A stretch of 64,000 bases of DNA from Haloferax sulfurifontis ATCC BAA-897. Lineage in GTDB: Archaea > Halobacteriota > Halobacteria > Halobacteriales > Haloferacaceae. Positions 61,557 through 64,000 of this stretch are shown here, in pieces (the first letter of the stretch is position 1; each line of letters opens with the position of its first letter). Under the pieces are notes generated by a model. The model saw only the letters and a program-made list of their open reading frames with translations. It was not told where the DNA came from and searched no databases. Made by a program: the position numbers and the translations under genes. The DNA lies in NCBI RefSeq assembly GCF_000337835.1, contig NZ_AOLM01000007.1, forward strand, positions 16,403-80,402. Reading direction: 5' to 3'.

Positions 61557-61812
61557 CATCGACCCCGAGCGCATCAAGCCGGGCGACCTCGTGAAACTCG
61601 CGGATTCGCCATCCGAGTGGCGCGTCATCGAACCGATGGAAGAACGGAAGACAGCGATGTACTCGGGAAAGCTCATCGGGGTTTGCATCCGCGGGTCGCC
61701 GGCACTCGGGGGGTGGAAGCCCGTTCGAAATATCACCGACCACGTCCCACGGGGCCAGACGTTCGAAGACCCCGACAACGAGACGCAAACAACACTCGCG
61801 GAGGTGGTGTGA
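61549..61812 (+). CDS. Small beta-rich protein, 87 residues
   Basis: RIKPGDLVKLADSPSEWRVI and SGKLIGVCIRGS look like SH3/KOW-type strands. Overlaps the upstream gene by 8 bases. A nucleic-acid binding role is possible. Confidence 0.45.
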   Translation: MTDIDPERIKPGDLVKLADSPSEWRVIEPMEERKTAMYSGKLIGVCIRGSPALGGWKPVRNITDHVPRGQTFEDPDNETQTTLAEVV

Positions 61813-62142
61813 GTGGCCGACAAGCCGAAGCACGTGCTCATCTACGCGCGTCGGGAGGACACGGCCCACAAGTTCCTCGGCCCACTCAACGCCGGCGACC
61901 GGGCCTACTGGCGGGTGGGCGGGACGCCACGGCAGACGGCCGAACGCGCTCGGGTGTTCTTCCACGACGGCGACCTCATCTACGCCGAGGCGATGATAAC
62001 GAAACTGGAGGCCGGCCGCATCTGGTTCACACCACTCGAAAGCGTCCGCTTCGACCACCCCGACCGGCCCGACGGCGGACACCGCGGCTTCCAGTATATC
62101 GAGGGCCTGCCGACGCCGACCTCGAAGCACCTGCCGCGATGA
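61813..62142 (+). CDS. ASCH/EVE-like small protein
   Basis: 109 residues from the GTG at 61813. The run HVLIYARRED, GDRAYWRVGGTPRQTAERARVF, LIYAEAMITKLEAGRIWFTPLES fits the PUA-like/ASCH beta barrel, whose members bind modified nucleotides or RNA. The match is by eye only. Last gene before the partition cassette. Confidence 0.4.
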   Translation: MADKPKHVLIYARREDTAHKFLGPLNAGDRAYWRVGGTPRQTAERARVFFHDGDLIYAEAMITKLEAGRIWFTPLESVRFDHPDRPDGGHRGFQYIEGLPTPTSKHLPR

Positions 62143-62171
62143 CGCGGTAGGTCGGCGTTCGTTTCCGACCA

Positions 62172-62252
62172 CCGTTTCGGAAAACTGTTTTTGGAGTACG
62201 TTTATGTTTGCTGTAAACAAAAACAGGAAACAGAGATGGCAAACAAAAACAG
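62172..62252. repeat. Repeats upstream of and within the start of parA
   Basis: CCGTTTCGGAAAACTG at 62172-62187 is an inverted relative of the two 16-base repeats found after the cassette (63507 and 63546). CTGTTTTTG (62185-62193) and CAAAAACAG (62218-62226, 62244-62252) form inverted and direct copies, and TGTTT-n5-AAACA lies at 62205-62219. Likely the binding sites of the partner protein: promoter operator and/or centromere. Confidence 0.55.
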
Positions 62253-63087
62253 ACCACTCACGGCGGCGACGTACGTCGAGAAAGGCGGCGTCGGGAAGAC
62301 GACGACGGCCGCGCACGTCGCGGTCGCGGCGTGCCAAGACCACGGCCTCGACACGTTGCTCATCGACCTCGCAGGAACGCAGAACGACCTCGCCACGCAG
62401 TTCGGCCTCGGCGAAGTCGCGGGGGACGTTGACGCGCCGATCTCCGCGGTCTTCGGGAGCGACTGGGACTTCATTCGCGAGAACGTCCCGGACATCTCGA
62501 ATGTCGTCGAGCGCATGGTGTTCGAGACGGCGGAAGGACCCGACCTCATCCCCGCAGACCCCGGCCTCGGCGGCGCGGACAACAACCTCGCGAACGTCGT
62601 CGTCGAACAGCGCTACGAGTTCCTGCGCTCGTTCATCGACGAGGACCTCGGCGACCGCTACGACCTCGTGCTAATGGACCTCCCCGGCAAGGAGGACAAC
62701 ATCGCGCTCAACGGCCTCTTTGCGGCAGAGAACGTCATCGCGCCGCTGAAGCCCGGCGCGTTCGAGGAGAACCAACTGCAGAAGCTCGAAGCGACGCTCG
62801 CCGAGATAAACGACGACCTCGGCGTCGACCTCCGGCTCGCGCTCGTGTTCGCGACGATGGTCGACGGCCGCGTGTCGCTCCACGACGAGTTCGTCGACGA
62901 GCTGGAGCAAAGCCACCCCGAACTGCTCGGCCAGCCCATCCCGGCGACCGCGGGCGTCGGCAACGGGCAGGATGCCGGCCACACGCTGTTCGGGTTCGAC
63001 GATGACGACCGACTCGCGAGCGCTGACCGCGCGCTCGACGCGTACCGAGAGAACGCCGACCGCCTGCTGACCAACATCTCCAACTAA
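62236..63087 (+). CDS. parA: ParA-type partition ATPase
   Basis: 283 residues from the ATG at 62236; a frame from 62191 runs through the repeats and is less likely. The deviant Walker A KGGVGKTT (16-23) with Lys16 and Lys21, LLIDLAGTQNDLA and YDLVLMDLPGKED are the ParA/Soj markers. It positions plasmid copies by dynamic binding to the nucleoid. It is followed after 2 bases by the likely partner gene, with repeats on both sides. Confidence 0.85.
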   Translation: MANKNRPLTAATYVEKGGVGKTTTAAHVAVAACQDHGLDTLLIDLAGTQNDLATQFGLGEVAGDVDAPISAVFGSDWDFIRENVPDISNVVERMVFETAEGPDLIPADPGLGGADNNLANVVVEQRYEFLRSFIDEDLGDRYDLVLMDLPGKEDNIALNGLFAAENVIAPLKPGAFEENQLQKLEATLAEINDDLGVDLRLALVFATMVDGRVSLHDEFVDELEQSHPELLGQPIPATAGVGNGQDAGHTLFGFDDDDRLASADRALDAYRENADRLLTNISN

Positions 63088-63089
63088 CC

Positions 63090-63503
63090 ATGTCCGACGA
63101 CCAATCCAAGGCCGAGGAACTGCTACAGAGTAAGAAAAGCGAGAAGCGCCACACCAGCCAGCCGGCGCGCAAGACGGCGGCCGGCGACGGCCCGGACCTC
63201 GCGAGCGCGGTCGAAGCCGCGTACCACGACATTGACGAGGGTGACATCATCGAGACGCTATCCATCCGGGACGGGAACCTCGCGGCGCTGTTCGCGGCGC
63301 TGGAGACGACCGGCGAGTTAGAGGACGTCGGCCGGCGGGCGCTCGGGCGTCTCGACCGCGACGGTGACGCGGACTCGAAAGCGCAAGTCCTCAAGGCGCT
63401 CATCCGCATCGGCCTAAGCGATGTCGCGAGCGACGAACTCGCGGCGGCGACCGAGGGCAAGCGCCGGTTCAAGCGCTCGCAGATAGAAGACGACGGTTTC
63501 TGA
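63090..63503 (+). CDS. Partition partner (ParB-equivalent) candidate
   Basis: 137 residues. A Lys/Arg/Ser-rich start (KKSEKRHTSQPARK), a central Ala-rich helical part and a basic end (EGKRRFKRSQIEDDG). It is not a canonical ParB. Its position after parA and next to repeats makes it the likely centromere-binding protein. Confidence 0.55.
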   Translation: MSDDQSKAEELLQSKKSEKRHTSQPARKTAAGDGPDLASAVEAAYHDIDEGDIIETLSIRDGNLAALFAALETTGELEDVGRRALGRLDRDGDADSKAQVLKALIRIGLSDVASDELAAATEGKRRFKRSQIEDDGF

Positions 63504-63506
63504 ATC

Positions 63507-63561
63507 CAGTTTTCTAAAACGGTTTCTGTTTACTGTTTTTGTTTACAGTTTGCTAAAACAG
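63507..63561. repeat. Downstream partition-site repeats
   Basis: CAGTTTTCTAAAACGG (63507-63522) and CAGTTTGCTAAAACAG (63546-63561) flank CTGTTTTTG (63533-63541) and GTTTACAG. These AT-rich, phased repeats match the set upstream of parA. Probable centromere (parS-like). Confidence 0.6.
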
Positions 63562-63609
63562 ATTGTGTGTGCGTCGCCACAGCTCGTCGTGTAGTTCCTG
63601 AGAAAGGCA

Positions 63610-63699
63610 CCCGGAAGCTATGTGGTGCATCTATGGCTGATACCCAAGCATCGGACGGTGCCTTCGGAGGCGAAGCCTCCACTCACGGATAGCTTCGGG
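63610..63699. other. Long-range hairpin after the partition cassette
   Basis: GAAGCTAT (63614-63621) pairs with ATAGCTTC (63689-63696), extended by CCC/GGG with one bulge. An inner hairpin GGAGGC-GAA-GCCTCC lies at 63666-63680. It could be a terminator, a small RNA or an attachment-site structure. No gene covers it. Confidence 0.4.
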
Positions 63700-63757
63700 C
63701 CATACAAAAAGAGTCGGAATGGAACTCGGCGAGCGGGGCTGTCGTCGACGGCGGTGC

Positions 63758-64000
63758 CTATCGCCGGTCGCCGACACCGGCGTAGCGGTCGACGCGGTCG
63801 ATGCGGAGGACGGGCGCGATGTCGTCGCCGTGGACGACGTGCGGGATGTCGACCGGCGAGAGCGCCGGGACGCGGAGGCCGCCGATGGCCGCTCGTGGGG
63901 GCGTCGCCGTATCGACCATGAGCGGGTAGACGACTGAGAGGTCGTCCGCTCCGGGTGCGTCGAGGACGCGGTGGCGGCTCACACCGCCGGTGGTCTCGAC
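63758..64000 (-). CDS. C-terminal part of a gene continuing beyond the window
   Basis: The frame is open to the right edge; about 80 residues are visible, ending at 63758. The visible sequence (DLSVVYPLMVDTATPPRAAI, VPALSPVDIPHVVHGDDIAP) is beta-rich and unrecognised. A GTG at 63982 could be a start, but the frame continues past it. Confidence 0.4.
   Translation of the reverse strand, partial: VETTGGVSRHRVLDAPGADDLSVVYPLMVDTATPPRAAIGGLRVPALSPVDIPHVVHGDDIAPVLRIDRVDRYAGVGDRR

Noticed and set aside
63719..63937. A short plus-strand frame near the right edge
   Set aside because: It is antisense to a minus-strand frame that is open to the window edge with better amino-acid composition; neither is certain, and only the minus one is listed.
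1..64000. CRISPR arrays or Cas1/Cas2 anywhere in the window
   Set aside because: Scanning by eye found no series of 25-40 base repeats with equal spacers and no integrase-type Cas1 motif. The RAMP genes stand alone.

Overview
The window looks like an extrachromosomal or integrated mobile element of a haloarchaeon (class Halobacteria). The evidence is the high GC content, strongly acidic predicted proteins, archaeal TATA boxes 25-27 bases upstream of leaderless starts, Tat and Sec signal peptides, and archaeal replication proteins (PCNA-like, MCM N-terminal-like, archaeo-eukaryotic primase-like, HerA). No rRNA gene, complete tRNA gene or CRISPR array was seen.

Layout. 0-7.3 kb: a homing-endonuclease-repeat protein, a DEDDy exonuclease, winged-helix regulators, an HTH-ATPase protein, a complete tyrosine integrase with a coupled membrane/HhH protein, and a TOPRIM (Topo VI-A/Spo11-like) protein. 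7.6-28.5 kb, minus strand: one long tightly packed run with an MCM-N-like OB protein, a large VirB4/HerA-like ATPase, about a dozen and a half small membrane or secreted proteins, a Tat-exported protein, a subtilase and a 1092-residue secreted adhesin-like protein. This looks like an envelope-spanning transfer, vesicle or virion apparatus. 28.7-33.2 kb, minus: an OB-fold partner protein and a primase-helicase. 33.2-35.9 kb: an AT-richer island with small regulators, an HNH protein and a striking 284-bp inverted repeat. 35.9-51.4 and 60.4-62.1 kb, plus: a dense series of small, translationally coupled genes, many with zinc ribbons. Among them are an RHH regulator, a HerA ATPase, a PCNA-like clamp, a GNAT protein, a DUF1643 protein and a cytosine-5 DNA methyltransferase that contains an intein. 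62.2-63.5 kb: a ParA/partner partition cassette flanked by repeats.

The most notable structure is at 51,431-58,722. A 7,292-bp transposon with 33-bp imperfect terminal inverted repeats and a GTAA target duplication has inserted inside the intein of the methyltransferase gene. Removing it with one GTAA restores one open frame of 870 codons. Its cargo includes an operon of three genes. Two encode RAMP-like (Cas7-like and Cas5-like) proteins, and there is no CRISPR array, Cas1/Cas2 or recognisable Cas nuclease. This resembles the derived class 1 CRISPR-like 'HRAMP' systems reported from Halobacteria, here carried by an IS4-type DDE transposase.

A second pattern is a hairpin whose loop contains CCCACGCCTGA. 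It occurs in the leaders of three separate plus-strand operons (35.87, 39.65 and 46.55 kb) and suggests a shared post-transcriptional or operator control of the element's genes. The replication genes (primase-helicase, OB partner, clamp, MCM-N-like protein, TOPRIM protein), the candidate origin (35.1-35.4 kb) and the partition cassette together suggest an autonomously replicating plasmid or provirus that can also integrate. All functional names are from motif reading by eye; no database search was run.
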